Shown here: positions 43,881-54,884 of the stretch, one piece after another
How positions within the stretch are numbered: the stretch's first letter is position 1
Layout of the letters: every line of letters starts with the position of its first letter
Assembly (NCBI GenBank): GCA_036346265.1
Contig: CM070676.1
Span: forward strand, 22,690,541-22,754,540
Direction of reading: 5' to 3'
From: Melocanna baccifera
Taxonomy: Eukaryota; Streptophyta; Magnoliopsida; Poales; Poaceae
Length of the DNA: 64,000 bases
Notes under the pieces: model-generated
Told to the model about the DNA's origin: nothing
Database searches by the model: none
What the model saw: only the letters and a program-made list of their open reading frames with translations
Program-made: the position numbers and the translations under genes

Positions 43881-44359
43881 CTGGAACTGCGAGACTAATA
43901 GGATTGTAGAGACCTATGAGGTGACTTTGATGAGGTCAGTCCTAGCACTAGGCCCAATATCTCAGGTCCAGTTGTGCAGTCTGAGCCCATCTTTGTTGAT
44001 GATGAGGAGGATGAAGATGAAGGTTTTTTACCTGATCTAGTCTCTCCTTCCCTTAAGGTGCTTGTTCTACCATTGCATCTCAGGGAGATCAGCCTATACC
44101 TTGTGGCACTTCTGGAGATTGTAGCTCTTCTCCTACCTCCATAGTTCATGAGGTAGAGGTCACTTCTTATTCTTATCCAAGACCTCCCAAACACATTTAG
44201 CGTCGTCATCTTTTTGAGCAGATCATAGGTGATGTCTTTGAGTATGTCACATGCTCAAAATCTGGCGTATCTCATTTCTATCTACACTCAGCTTTCGTCA
44301 CCACATTTGAGCCCAAAGATATTAGTCATTCTTTGTCTGATGAGTCTTGTGCTAATGCC

Positions 44360-45130
44360 ATGCATGAGGAGTTAGAGAATTTCGAGAGAAATAAGGTATG
44401 ATCACTTGTTGAGCCCCTAGTGGTCATAATGTCATAGAAACTAAGTGGGTCTTTAAGAATAAACAGAGTGACAATAGGGTAGTTATTCGAAACAAGGCTA
44501 GACTGGTAGCTCAGGGTTTCTCTCGGTTGAGGGTCTAGATTTTGAGGAAACCTTTACCCCTGTAACTAGGTTAGAGACCATTAGGATTTTGCTTGCCTTC
44601 GTAGCATGTAAGGGCTTCAAGTTGTACCAGATGGATGCCAAGAATGCCTTTCTTAATGAGTTTATTGAGGAAGAAGTCTATGTTAGATAGCCTCTAGGTT
44701 TTGAGAACCCCAAATACCCAAACCATGTCTTTAAGCTTTTCAAAGCCTTGTATAGACTTAAGCAAGCCCCCAGAGCTTGATATGAGAGGCTTAAATCCTA
44801 TATGTTAAGTCATAAGTTTGAGATGGGTAAGATAGGTAAGATCTTGTTCATCTGTAGGTATGGTAATGAATTTCTGCTAGTCCAGATTTATGTGGATGAT
44901 ATTATCTTTAGTGGCCCCTCTTATACTCTTGTTCCCTAGTTTGGTGATGTCATGACCACAGAGTTTGAGATGAGCATGATAGACGAGTTGAGCTTCTTCC
45001 TTGGCTTCTAGATCAAGCAGACTCGGGAGGGCACCTTCTTGTATCAAGGCAAGTACATGCGAGATCTCCTGAGACGTTTTGACGTGACTGATGGCAAGCT
45101 GGTGTCGACTCCGATGGTGACCTCGACTAC
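44360..45130 (+). pseudogene. Copia C1 reverse transcriptase
   Basis: Landmarks are IETKWVFKNKQ, NKARLVAQGFS, FEETFTPVTRLETIRILLAF, KLYQMDAKNAFLNEF, VFKLFKALYRLKQAPRA, the active site QIYVDDIIFSG (about 44886-44910, both Asp present) and FEMSMIDELSFFLGF. One frameshift after QGFS and several stops (about 44689, 44780, 44940) make it non-functional. Confidence 0.88.
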
Positions 45131-45269
45131 ACTTGATCCTGACTAGGATGGCGAGCATGTAGATCAGAAGGAGTACCATAGTATGATTGGCTCCCTCTTG
45201 TACCTCATTGCTTTGAGGTAGGACATACACTTTGTCGTGTGTCTGTGTGCTTGATTTTAGGCTTGTCAT

Positions 45270-45745
45270 GTCTCTCACTGTCATGCGGTGAAGCGCATTT
45301 TCAGGTACCTTAAAGCCTTCTCTGACGCGAACTTTGCTAGCTATAGGATAGATAGGAAGAGCACTTCTGGCACTTGTTAATTCATTGGCACTTCTCTTGT
45401 TTCTTGGTCTTCTAGAAAGTAGTCCAGTGTTGCACAGTCCATCATAGAGGCTGAGTATGTTGTAGTCGCTAGTTGCTATAGTCAAGTGCTTTGAATAGTT
45501 TCGACCTTGTAGGACTTTGGGTTAGCCATAGATAGTGTTCCTCTTTTCTGTGATAACACTTCTGCCATTAATATTGCCAAGAACTCAGTGCAATACTCGA
45601 GGACCAAGCACATAGACATCATATATCATTTCCTTAGAGACTATGTGGAGAAGAGTGACATAGTGCTTCAGTTTATGGAGAGTGACCACTAGTTAATTGA
45701 CATTTTCACCAAGCCTTTAGATAGCTCAAGGTTCATGACCTTGTG
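45270..45745 (+). pseudogene. Copia C1 RNase H
   Basis: Reads HCHAVKRIFRYLK, SDANFASYRIDRKSTSGTC, SLVSWSSRK, EAEYVVVASCYSQVL, FCDNTSAINIAKN, SRTKHIDIIYHFLRDYVE and LIDIFTKPLDSSRF. The catalytic carboxylates of the Copia RNase H are in place. Stops replace Gln and His codons at several points. Confidence 0.85.
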
Positions 45746-47681
45746 GGGAGAGCTTGGAGTGATATGTCCTTATGGCTTAATATGAGGGGGAGCATCACAT
45801 ACTTTCTGTTTTACATGTACATTTTCATTTTGTTGCCTTTGTCTATTGGGTGCATTTGGGCTAGTCTTTCTAGCATAGATTGGAGTATATTTTATTCTCA
45901 ATTATTTAGACTTCTTCCTCTCATCTTGTGACCTTAGGATGCTGCTTATTAGTTGCTTTTTTCTCACTAGGTTGAGTTCACTCACTTCTTTTAGGTCTAG
46001 CAGGGGTTAGGCCTTCCTGGGTAAATAGGGAACGTGTTTACTCCCTTGTGATTAGATGATCATCTAATAATCCTAGAGTCATATGGAGTAGATGAGAGTG
46101 AGCTGAGCCATAGCATTCTTCTATCTTATCTATGCTTTAAAGACTACCATTCCTTTATCTTTCCAAGCTTCTTTTCTCTTGCTTATTGCTTTGGTTCAGA
46201 GTGAGTTCATATGAGTTTTTTCTTGAGCTTAATATTGGCATAACTTAACTTGAACTAAAAATGCTTCTAAAATTGACTCACTTGTTGAGGGAGAGGTGGA
46301 ATTTCTTTTCATTGCATCATATTGCAGTTAAATTCAGCAATGTGCATTGTAATATAAATACATAGAGCCTTGACTATTATTCTTGTATGACATGATAAAA
46401 CTGCTTTACATCTTGCTATGACTTGTACTAGACTGCTAGATTTATCATGATCTTCTACATATAGCTTAGCTCTTGCCACGCTAGCTTCTTTAAATGTGAA
46501 AAACTTGAATTAAATCATGTCTTGCTCTATTGAATCCTGTTTTGATTCATACCATGTCAAATAAGCTAAGTTGAGTCTTGAGTCTGCATTAAGCTTTAGA
46601 TTGAGCTATACTAGTTCATTAGTGAAGCATGAGTTAGTATTAACTCATTGTTCTTGAACTAATTCAAGAAATACAAAAAGATCTCTTTTGTGCAAAAAAA
46701 AAAACTTTTCTCACCTATCATTTCTCATGAGACAGCATGCCATTGCATAGGCATGAACTCAGAGAGAGTTTTAGATGACCAAGATCACTTCCTTAAACTT
46801 CTTGCTTAGAATGGTCGTATAAGACTTGAGATCTAGCATATGGCTTAAGAAACTAAATTTTATGAAAAATGGTTGAAGTTTAGCAAAAACCAAAAATGAA
46901 TTCAAAATGTGCCAAATATGCTAAATTTGCTTAACTGCAAGAAATATGTAGTGCTTGAACAAAATGTTTTAATTTTGAATTTGTAGCACTCTAAATTGAG
47001 TAAATGGTAACTTTTTGGTTCCATTTAGCATATCGACATGACCTGTCTCATTTTTGGATACTCTTGGCTAAATTATGAACTTAAGCACCTTGATATGTTA
47101 AGAATCCATTTAATTTTAGATCTTTGTTTATGTGGCTTTAGCTTGGTTATACATGTTTTGCTATGATCTAGATAGCACTTTCACTTTTTATGGCTTGATG
47201 TAATTCTTAGTAAGTCATTTTGGATAATTTTCATGGTTCCTAATGCTCAAAATGAATAAAATACAACCACTCTATTTCATTCATGCTCTATCTTCTTTCA
47301 TATATCTTGATGACTCCATTGTCAATAGGGAAGAAAGATTGGTAAAAATGCATGTCTAGAGTATGATTTAGGCTCTGTGCAAAATATTGCTAATTTAGGA
47401 GCTTTAGCTTTTGATTTCATCTCACTATGATCAAGGTCAAATCGAATAATTGTTCTTTTATATGGATCTAGAGTGAGATTTTTTGACTTATTTTGTGAAC
47501 TTGAAGCCTCTTGTGGAAAATTTGTTATTTTTAGTGGCTTCACCCCATTTCTGGTTCATATGGTCATTTTTAGTCATTGAATCCTTCTTGTGGCTATTTT
47601 GGAGCTCTCTTTGCAAAATTCTTCCTTTCTTTGATAAAACAACCTCCAATTTACATTTTTGAGTATTGCCAATGGGTTTAT
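45746..47681 (+). other. Copia C1 3' non-coding region
   Basis: About 1.9 kb between RNase H and the polypurine tract. AT-rich, with a 13-A run at about 46696 and no long frame. In SIRE-type elements an env-like ORF can lie here; I see no transmembrane or env-like remnant. The tract aaaggggga (47682-47690) before the 3' LTR is the polypurine tract. Confidence 0.5.
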
Positions 47682-47693
47682 AAAGGGGGAATT

Positions 47694-49745
47694 TGAAGGA
47701 CCATGTGAGAAGGTCATGTTTAATGTTGTGATAAACCATTGCAATGTTTGTGGAGTGATCAATTAGTTTTGCAAAGAGTGTATTTAAATTGGACTGTTTT
47801 CTAGAAGTGTCAGGAGAATCGGAAGTACCATAGGAGTAAATGCGGTAGTACTGTAGGGAGGTGTACTGGAAGACTTAAGTACTGACTAAGCAGCGGTATG
47901 TTTTTTCAGAGAGGTCCAGTTCGAGTTTGCAAGGTGCGGAAGTACCGCTTTGGGAAGCGATAGTACCGCAGTGCGGTACTACCGGTGTTGAAGGTGTGGT
48001 ACTACCGATCTTACCAGAAAAACAAAGTTTTTAGTGATTTAAGTCATGAATTGAGTTGGGATGACTTGGATCATTGCATTAAGATTGCATGATACATGTA
48101 TTGGCTAATGTAGGTCAAATTGTAAAGAACTTGTGCCTGAAAATAATTTTTTTGTTTTTGGATGTGCAGCTTCACTTGGGGTCAACTATGATCAATGGTG
48201 ATGATCGGGGTTAGGCTCATAGAGGAGTTGAGGCCCAGAACGATCTATGATACTGGGTGAGACGGTGAGCTCAAGCATGGCATGAGAAAGGCAGTAAATG
48301 TTGAAGATGAGTTCGAACAACAGGATGGCGCCATGTGGCTTGCACGGGCCAAGTAAGCCGTGGTTCGGTAGAACCGGGACAGAAGAGACTTGGAGATACA
48401 TGACAAACTAGTGGTGCACCTACACATAGCAAGCATAGCAATTGCTTACAGTGGTTAGTGATAACCGTGTCAAAGAAGGGTATTTTGATAGTTTGATCAA
48501 AATATCGAAAACCATCTTGAATCAAAACCGCGGTGCATGGGCGATGTGTTGAAGAGCGGTTTAGGTTAAGATAGAGTTGGTTTGATCAGGACGGATCAAG
48601 ATTAAGGATTTAGCGGATGCACACTTATACGCTTTGAACAGTGTGCATAAGTGGACTTATGAGAGTAAAATCTATGTGGAGGGGGGTTAACGGGTTTTCC
48701 CCATTATAATAGTGAATAAGATCCATTAAGGGGTGTAGGTGACTAGTTGTCCACCTATAAAAGAGGGTTGAGATGGAGACATATTAGGTGATCCATCCAA
48801 CCCATCTATTGTGATCTCTTCTCTAGGATTAGGGTTAGGATTTGAAAGTAAGTACCTTGGGCGACCGCTGTCCTCCAAGTTGGAATGGCTATAAACCTAC
48901 ATTCTCAAGTAATCAGTATATCAATCTTTGTACATCTCTTGAATCTATCATGTGTTTGATTGATATACTTGTCTTTTGATTGGTTTTGATATCTCTTCTT
49001 TCCCTTCTTGTAATCTTATTGTGTTAAGAACGGGTAAGAGGTGAAGATAATCTTTGGGAATCCATCTCCATTTATCTAGACACTTTAATAGCAAGATTCA
49101 TGAGAAAACCCGGTTTTGCTTTGTTTTGACCTCGTCGGGTGATTTCTTGTTTAAAGGGTTTTTGAGTCGTATTCTTCAGTATTCTAGCTTGCTGTGACAT
49201 GTAGGAATACATCTAGAGATATTTTGGCCATCATCTACCCACGATCAAGTTGTATACGTCGTTTTGGGTTTTAGCTTGATTTTGGTGCAACATTCCAACA
49301 AACTGAAAAAGATTCTAACTTTGGCTATGATTTTCATGATAGCTTGTTAGAATAGGTTCCTGATATCTTAGACTAGATCTCTGCAAAAATTTCATATCAT
49401 TTGGATCTACGGATCAAAATTTCTCCTAATTTTGGATATTGAAATCGTGCTGAAAATACTGTTCATCCTGATTTTGCTGTAGTAGCAGAAGTACTGCAGT
49501 TACTATAGCAGTAGTACCAAAATTTCTGTAGCAAGCGGTAGTACCATGAGTTAAACTATAGTAGTTCCGATTTCACTGATTTTTCTTGGATTTTGTGTGT
49601 ATCGAATCGTTGGTTTTTGTTGTGGTCTTCTATCCTAATCTTTATAGTTCTGTAACTATTGGAGTGAATAATTGGTGAATACATAAAGAAAAATTTGAAA
49701 GCAACATTCACCCTCTCCTCCTCTGTTACCATTTTCGATCTTACA
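47694..49745 (+). repeat. Copia C1 3' LTR (uninterrupted)
   Basis: 2052 bp, starting TGAAGGACCATGTGAG and ending ..gatcttaca. It is the reference for the fragmented 5' copy. It contains many short gtagtacc/ggtactac motifs (about 47840-48010 and 49480-49560). Confidence 0.92.
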
Positions 49746-49888
49746 GAGTCTCCTAGAGTGATTAGGTTTGGTTTGCTGTTTGAACAAAGGAAATTCCAAC
49801 TCTAGTTTGCGTTTCCCTGTCAGCATTGGGAGCATATTTGCTAATTCTTCATAGAATTACTCTGCAGCATTTCTTCGTAGTAAGTATA
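49746..49888 (-). pseudogene. hAT transposase, piece between Copia C1 and C2 (piece 5 of 7)
   Basis: The minus strand from 49888 reads YTYYEEMLQSNSMKN, a stop, then in a shifted frame LPMLTGKRKLELEFPLFKQQ. The first part continues 'EIVxDKxxxLYxxYxE' expected after the piece ending at 55152. The second leads into the hATC piece at 7860. The position between two retroelements with matching target duplications fixes the order. Confidence 0.75.
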
Positions 49889-50136
49889 TGTTGAAAAGTG
49901 ATCCGAATTCGGATCCATGTCCGTGTAGGATTCTTATTCTGTTTGCTTTCCATGTGGGACTCTATCCCCAATACTATATAAGCACCCCAGTAGTCCATAG
50001 GAAGAATAAACCAAGAGAGAATCTCTCCACATTATAGTGATTTGCCTTCGAGCGCCCGTGGTTTTTTTCCCGCAAGGGTTTTCCACGTAAAAATCTGTGT
50101 CTCTTGTCTCTTTTATTCTGTGCATTATTTGCAACA
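49889..50136 (+). repeat. Copia C2 5' LTR
   Basis: 248 bp. A TATA box (tatataag) lies at 49975-49982. Differs from the 3' LTR by a few substitutions and a 14-bp duplication present only in the 3' copy. Confidence 0.93.
49975..49982 (+). promoter_or_regulatory. TATA box of Copia C2 5' LTR
   Basis: tatataag about 85 bp into the LTR; the 3' LTR has the same at 54971-54978. Confidence 0.55.
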
Positions 50137-50137
50137 A

Positions 50138-50150
50138 GTGGTATCAGAGC
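50138..50150 (+). other. Copia C2 primer-binding site
   Basis: GTGGTATCAGAGC starts directly after the 5' LTR; complementary to the initiator tRNA-Met 3' end. Confidence 0.88.
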
Positions 50151-50834
50151 GCCGGAATTTTAGAGCTCAAGAAAAGAAATCAGTTCTCATCGAATCCGAG
50201 CGGTAGCCTGAGTTCTTCTTCGCCTCGGAGTTGGAGTCATCCAACCACACGATAAAGCAACGCATCGGAACAGGCAGCAGAAGGGCGACAAAAAAGAAGC
50301 TCGTCTTCATCCACGGTTTGCGCAAGGCGTTGTCACGAAGCGATAGCAGCAGAGGCGTCTCGTGCGACAGAGAAAAAAAAAACATCGCAGGAGAGCCAGC
50401 ATCGCACAGCGAGCAAGCCTACGTAATAAAGCAGCAGTGCCTAGTCTCCTCACCTGGATCCTTGTGCCCGTTCTCTACAAACCAGAAGCCCACATGCAAG
50501 GAAAAGTCTAAAGCAAAGGAAAAGAAGAGCTCTGTTGCATGCATGCAAAATTAAAAGCACTAGGAGAGAGAAGGAAGAATCACCAAAAGCAACAACATCA
50601 CGTGAAGACTTTTCCAACCAGGATCTTCAGTGGTTATTTTTAAGAGAAAAACCAAGGTGCTATCAATCTTGATTTTTTTCTTTAGTCTTGCAACAAGACA
50701 GGTGCTGTTACTTCTTCTTTCTTCTATTATTTTTTGGCCAACAAATTGCTACGTGCACACGGAAGCATACCAGGATTTTTAACTGCTAGATTTTTGCAAG
50801 GTTTCATACTAGCAAATTTTTGGTTTTCTTCCGC
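50151..50834 (+). other. Copia C2 leader
   Basis: About 0.7 kb untranslated leader between PBS and the gag ATG. A 107-codon open frame at 50231-50554 shows no recognisable motif and I treat it as chance. Confidence 0.5.
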
Positions 50835-51690
50835 ATGGCGACTCTGAAATATGATCTTCCGCTGCTGGATCGCGACATGAGATTTTCTCTATGGCAAGTC
50901 AAGATGCGGGCTGTTTTATCACAACTTGATTTGGATGATGCTCTTTTGGGGATCGACAAGATGCCAATGACATCGTGTCACGATGAGAAGCAACGTAAGA
51001 TCGTAAGGCCCTATCCCAAATTCATCTTCATCTATCAAATAATATTTTACAGGAGGTTATGAAGGAGACATCCGCCGCCGTATTATGGCTGAAGCTAGAG
51101 CAGATTTGCATGACCAAAGATCTGACCAGTAAGATGCATTTGACGCAGAAGCTTTATTCACTCAAGATGGCGGAGGGAGCCTCATTGTTGAACCACCTGA
51201 CAACTTTCAAGGAGATTGTTTCTGACCTCGAGTCTATGGAGGTAAAATATGATGAAGAAGATTTTGGTCTTATTTTGCTATGCTCTCTGCCTAGTTCGTA
51301 CTCTACTTTTAGAGATACTATTCTATATAGTCGAGATACTCTTACTCTCAGTGAAGTTTATGAAGCTCTGCATGCTAAAGAAAAGATGAAACTTATGGTT
51401 CCCGGTGGGAGTTCAAGTACGCATGCAGAAGGTTTATCTGTCCGTGGCAGGCAATATGAAAAGAGTTCATACGACAATTCAAGAGGCAGAAGCAAAAGCA
51501 GATTCAGAGGCAGATCTAAATCCAGAAACAGGAAGTCATGCAGGTATTGCAAGAAAGATGTACATGATATATCCGAGTGCTGGAAGTTGCAGAACAAAGA
51601 GAAGAGAAATAATAATTTCATAAAGGATCAACAAGAGGATGAAGTTAGAGCCACCGTTATCACCAAAGAAGGTTCTGATGGAGATGTTCT
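50835..51690 (+). pseudogene. Copia C2 gag
   Basis: Starts MATLKYDLPLLDRDMRFSLW at 50835; one frameshift occurs near 51000, and it continues from 51059 (ETSAAVLWLKLEQICMTKDL). Later motifs are LYSLKMAEGASLLNHLTTFK, VKYDEEDFGLILLCSLPSSY and a basic RGRSKSRFRGRSKSR stretch. The zinc knuckle CRYCKKDVHDISEC (CX2CX4HX4C) is intact at 51539-51580. Apart from the single frameshift it is well preserved. Confidence 0.9.
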
Positions 51691-52375
51691 CGTTGCCTTT
51701 GCCGGTAATTGCAAAACCGACGATGAATGGATTCTTGATTCAGCCTACACTTTCCACATTAGCCCGAACCGTGATTGGTTCGTTACCTATGAAGCTACGC
51801 CAAGTGGATCTGTATTGATGGGTGATAATACACCATGCAAGGTTGCAGGCATTGGTTCTATCCAGATCAAGATGTTTGATGGCACCATCAGGACTTTGAC
51901 GGATGTTCGTCATATTCCGGATTTAAAGAGAAATCTTATTTCATTGAGTACTCTTGATGCTAAAGGGTACAAGTATTCCGGTGGAGGTGGAGTTCTGAAG
52001 GTCACTAAAGGTTCTCTTGTTGTGATGAAAGGTGATATGAAAGCTGCCAATTTGTATCATCTGAAAGGCACTACAATTTCAGGTAATGTTGCTGTTGTCT
52101 CAAATAAATCATTTAATTCTGATGCTACTAATCTTTGGCATATACGTTTGGGGCATATGAGTAAAACTGGGATGATGGAATTATGTAAAAGAGGATTTCT
52201 TGATGGTAAAAACATCGACAAGTTGAAGTTTTGTGAACATTGTGTCTTCGGCAAACAAAAGAGGGTGAAATTCAGCACTGCGACTCACTCTACAAAAGGC
52301 ATATTGGATTATATTCACTCCGATTTGCGGGGAGAATCCCGCGTTCCATCACTTGGAGGTGCAAGCTATATGTAA
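51691..52375 (+). pseudogene. Copia C2 protease and integrase N-terminus
   Basis: The protease active site reads DEWILDSAYTFHIS, so the D-S-G motif has become D-S-A, a change expected to abolish activity. FDGTIRTLTDVRHIPDLKRN and LISLSTLDAKGYKYS follow. The integrase zinc region reads LWHIRLGHMSKTGMMEL and FCEHCVFGKQ (HHCC). The frame then meets an early stop at 52375 inside the integrase core because of a frameshift. Confidence 0.9.
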
Positions 52376-53181
52376 CCATTATTGATAATTATTCAAGAAA
52401 AGTTTGGGCATATTTTATCAAGCAGAAATCGGATGTATTCAGCACATTCAAGGAGTGGAAGACTATGATCGAGAGACAAACTGGTAAGCATGTCAAGAAG
52501 CTTCGTACTGATAATGGTTTGGAGTTTTGTTCAGGAGAATTTGAAGCTTTATGCAAGTCAGAAGGGATTGTGAGACATTACACCGTTCCTGGCACTCCTC
52601 AACAAAACGGTGTGGCAGAACGTATGAACAGAACCATTATGGAGATGGTACGTTGCATGTTATCAAACTCTGGATTATCAAAGAGTTTTTGGGCTGAAGC
52701 CGCTTCCACTGCTTGTTATTTGATTAATCGGTCACCAAAATTGGCTATTGATACGAAGACTCCAATTGAGGTATGGTCTGGCTCTCCAGCAGATTATTCA
52801 AATTTGAGAATATTTGGTTGTCCTGCTTATACTCGTGTCAAAAATGGTAAATTAGAACCTAGAGCAGTTTAGTGCATTTTCCTTGGCTATAAAACTGGTG
52901 TGAAAGGATATAAATTGTGGAATCCTGAAACTAAAAAGGTGGTTATTAGTAGAGATATTACTTTTGATGAGTCTGCTATGTTGCATGATAAACCATCTGT
53001 TGATATTCCCGTTGAGAAGCAATCAAGCGTGCAGCTGGAGCATATTATTGATTCAGAATCTACACCAGAAATCAACAAGGAAAATGCTCCAGAAGTTCCA
53101 TTGCAGCTAATAGAGAAAGGAGGAACATTCAGCCTCCTAAGAGATTTATTGAAGAAGCCAACTTTGCAGCTTATTGTCTAA
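52300..53181 (+). pseudogene. Copia C2 integrase core and C-terminus
   Basis: Catalytic residues are Asp in DYIHSDLRG (upstream frame), Asp in KKLRTDNGLEFCSGEF and Glu in TPQQNGVAERMNRTIM, in the DDE arrangement. LSKSFWAEAASTACYLINRS and LRIFGCPAYTRVKNGKLEPR follow, then a stop at 52870 (CAG/AAG to TAG type change) and a second open piece (KGYKLWNPETKKVVISRD) to 53181. Confidence 0.9.
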
Positions 53182-53199
53182 ATGTGGCAGAAGAAATTG

Positions 53200-53930
53200 A
53201 AACTACTACAGAATCTTCATCTTATTCAGAAGCTATCTCTTCTAGTGATTCAGAAAGGTGAATGGCTGCCATGCATGATGAGATGGAATCTCTTGACAAG
53301 AATGGTATTTGGGAGCTGGTCAAGTTGCCAATTGAGAAGAAACCTATTCGCTGCAAATGGATTTTCAAGAAAAAGGAAGGCGTTTTACCAACCGAAAAGG
53401 TTAGGTATAAAGTAAGGTTAGTTGCTAAAGGATACAGTCAAATACCAGGTACTGATTTCATATATGTCTTTTCCCCTGTTGTGAAGCATAGTTCTATTCG
53501 CACTTTACTTAGTATTGTGGTTATGCATGATTTTGAGCTTGAACAAATGGATGGGAAAACCGCATTCTTACATGGAGAATTAGAAGAAGACATTTATATA
53601 GAGCAACCAGAAGGTTTTGTCATTCCAGGAAAGGAGAATTTTGCTTGCAAATTGAAGAAATCTCTTTATGGTTTGAAACAATCACCTAGACAATGGTATA
53701 AGAGATTTGACTCCTTTATGATATCTCAGGATTTTAAAAGATCTAAACAGTCACCTAGACAATGGTATAAGAGATTTGACTTCTTTATGATATCTCAGGA
53801 TTTTAAAAGATCTAATTATGATAGCTGTGTTTATTTCAAGATTGTTAATGGTTCAGCCATTTATTTGCTCATATATGTTGATTGCTGCAAAAGACAATGT
53901 TGAAATTTGAAAGTTGAAGACACAAGTAAG
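53200..53930 (+). pseudogene. Copia C2 reverse transcriptase with an internal duplication and a lost active site
   Basis: Reads MHDEMESLDKNGIWELVKLP, KPIRCKWIFKKKEG, KVRLVAKGYSQIPGTDF, EQMDGKTAFLHGELEEDIYI and CKLKKSLYGLKQSPRQWYKR. A 69-bp unit (23 codons) starting QSPRQWYKRFD is present twice in tandem (53679-53747, 53748-53816), in frame. The active site reads YVD and then shifts frame (about 53874-53884), so the second catalytic Asp is lost. The GFEMKDLGAVKKILGMEI block continues from 53939 in a new frame. Confidence 0.9.
53679..53816 (+). repeat. 69-bp in-frame tandem duplication within the C2 RT
   Basis: Two adjacent 69-bp copies differ at about five positions (for example DSF versus DFF and the RSK versus RSN end). 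The insert adds 23 residues to the RT region just before the palm strand leading to YVDD. Confidence 0.93.
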
Positions 53931-54289
53931 TAGTGGATTTGAGATGAAAGATCTCGGTGCAGTTAAGAAAATTCTTGGTATGGAAATTATTAGAGACAGA
54001 CAACTTGGTAAATTATATCTAAGTCAAAAAAGGTATATTGATAAAGTTCTTCGTCGTTTCAACATGCATGAGGCCAAACATGTGAGTACTTTCTTAGCTG
54101 CATATTTCAAACTTTCTTCAGCATTATGTCCAAAATCTAATGATGAAGTGGAGTACATGTCTAAAGTCCCATATGCGAGTGCAGTTGGTTCGCTTATGTA
54201 TGCCATGGTATGTTCTCGTCCCGATTTATCTCAATCATTAAGTGTGGTTAGTAGATACATGGCTAACCCTGGAAAAGAGCATTGGAAAG

Positions 54290-54725
54290 CAGTTCAATGA
54301 ATTTTTAGATATCTGCGGGGCACATCTAATGCTTGTTTACAGTTTGGGAGGACAAGAGATGGACTCGTTGGTTATGTGGATTCTGATTTTGCTGGAGATT
54401 TGGATAAAAGAAGGTCCCTCACTGGTTATGTGTTGACTGTTGGAGGGTGTGCCGTAAGTTGGAAAGCAAACTTGCAAGTTACCGTTGCCTTGTCTACTAC
54501 ACAAGCTAAGTATATGGCTATCTCTGAAGCTTGCAAAGAAGCTATTTAGTTGAGAGGTTTATTTACTGAGCTTTGTGGAAGTACATCTTGCACTATAATA
54601 TTTTGTGACAGTCAGAGTGCTATTTGCCTTACAAAAGATCAAATGTTCCATGAGAGAACAAAGCACATTGATATCAGGTATCACTACATTCGAGGTGTCA
54701 TTACTCAAGGTGATATCAGTTAGTT
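54290..54725 (+). pseudogene. Copia C2 RNase H
   Basis: In one frame it reads GYVDSDFAGDLDKRRSLTGY, GGCAVSWKANLQVTVALST, EACKEAI, a stop (54547), LRGLFTELCG, IFCDSQSAICLTKDQMFHER and TKHIDIRYHYIRGVI. The catalytic Asp and Glu positions are occupied. A stop before it at 54298 separates RT from RNase H. Confidence 0.88.
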
Positions 54726-54846
54726 GGTATTACTCATTAGTCCTTTTGGACTTTCGGCGCTTAAGGTGTACATGCTGATTTTGTTAGAGGAGTTTGTGAC
54801 ATTGTTTCGACTACTGGAGGGAATTCAGTTCAAGGTGGAGATACAT

Positions 54847-54884
54847 TGTTGAAAAGTGATCCGAATTCAATTCAAGGTGGAGAT
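54847..54884 (+). repeat. 38-bp duplication of the polypurine tract / LTR junction
   Basis: The first ~22 bp of the LTR (tgttgaaaagtgatccgaat...) plus a repeat of ttcaaggtggagat occur once before the true 3' LTR start at 54885. The element therefore shows two PPT-LTR junctions in tandem, at 54847 and 54885. Confidence 0.85.

Larger units (their letters stand above)
7861..49745 (+). mobile_element. Copia C1 LTR retrotransposon with four gypsy insertions nested in its 5' LTR
   Basis: The 5' LTR starts TGTAGGATCATGTGAG at 7861 and ends ..cttaca at 39641. The 3' LTR is 47694-49745. Removing the nested elements gives a 5' LTR of about 2014 bp, against 2052 bp for the 3' LTR. Flanking pentamers gaatc (7856-7860) and gagtc (49746-49750) are a target duplication with one change. 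Internal order is gag, PR, INT, RT, RNase H on the plus strand, the Copia order. Long LTRs and a long gag C-terminus suggest the SIRE/Maximus lineage, though this is not proven. Its own sequence is about 12.1 kb. It interrupts the hAT gene. Confidence 0.9.

Noticed and set aside
39697..45745. Copia C1 as an active element
   Set aside because: Multiple stops and frameshifts in every domain, loss of a zinc-knuckle Cys, and a 5' LTR broken by more than 29 kb of insertions.
45746..47681. Env-like ORF in Copia C1
   Set aside because: No frame longer than about 80 codons and no transmembrane or coiled-coil pattern; only non-coding AT-rich sequence.
50231..50554. 107-codon frame in the Copia C2 leader
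   Set aside because: No motif, lies between PBS and gag, and is basic/Ser-rich without similarity to the upstream ORFs of G1 or G3.
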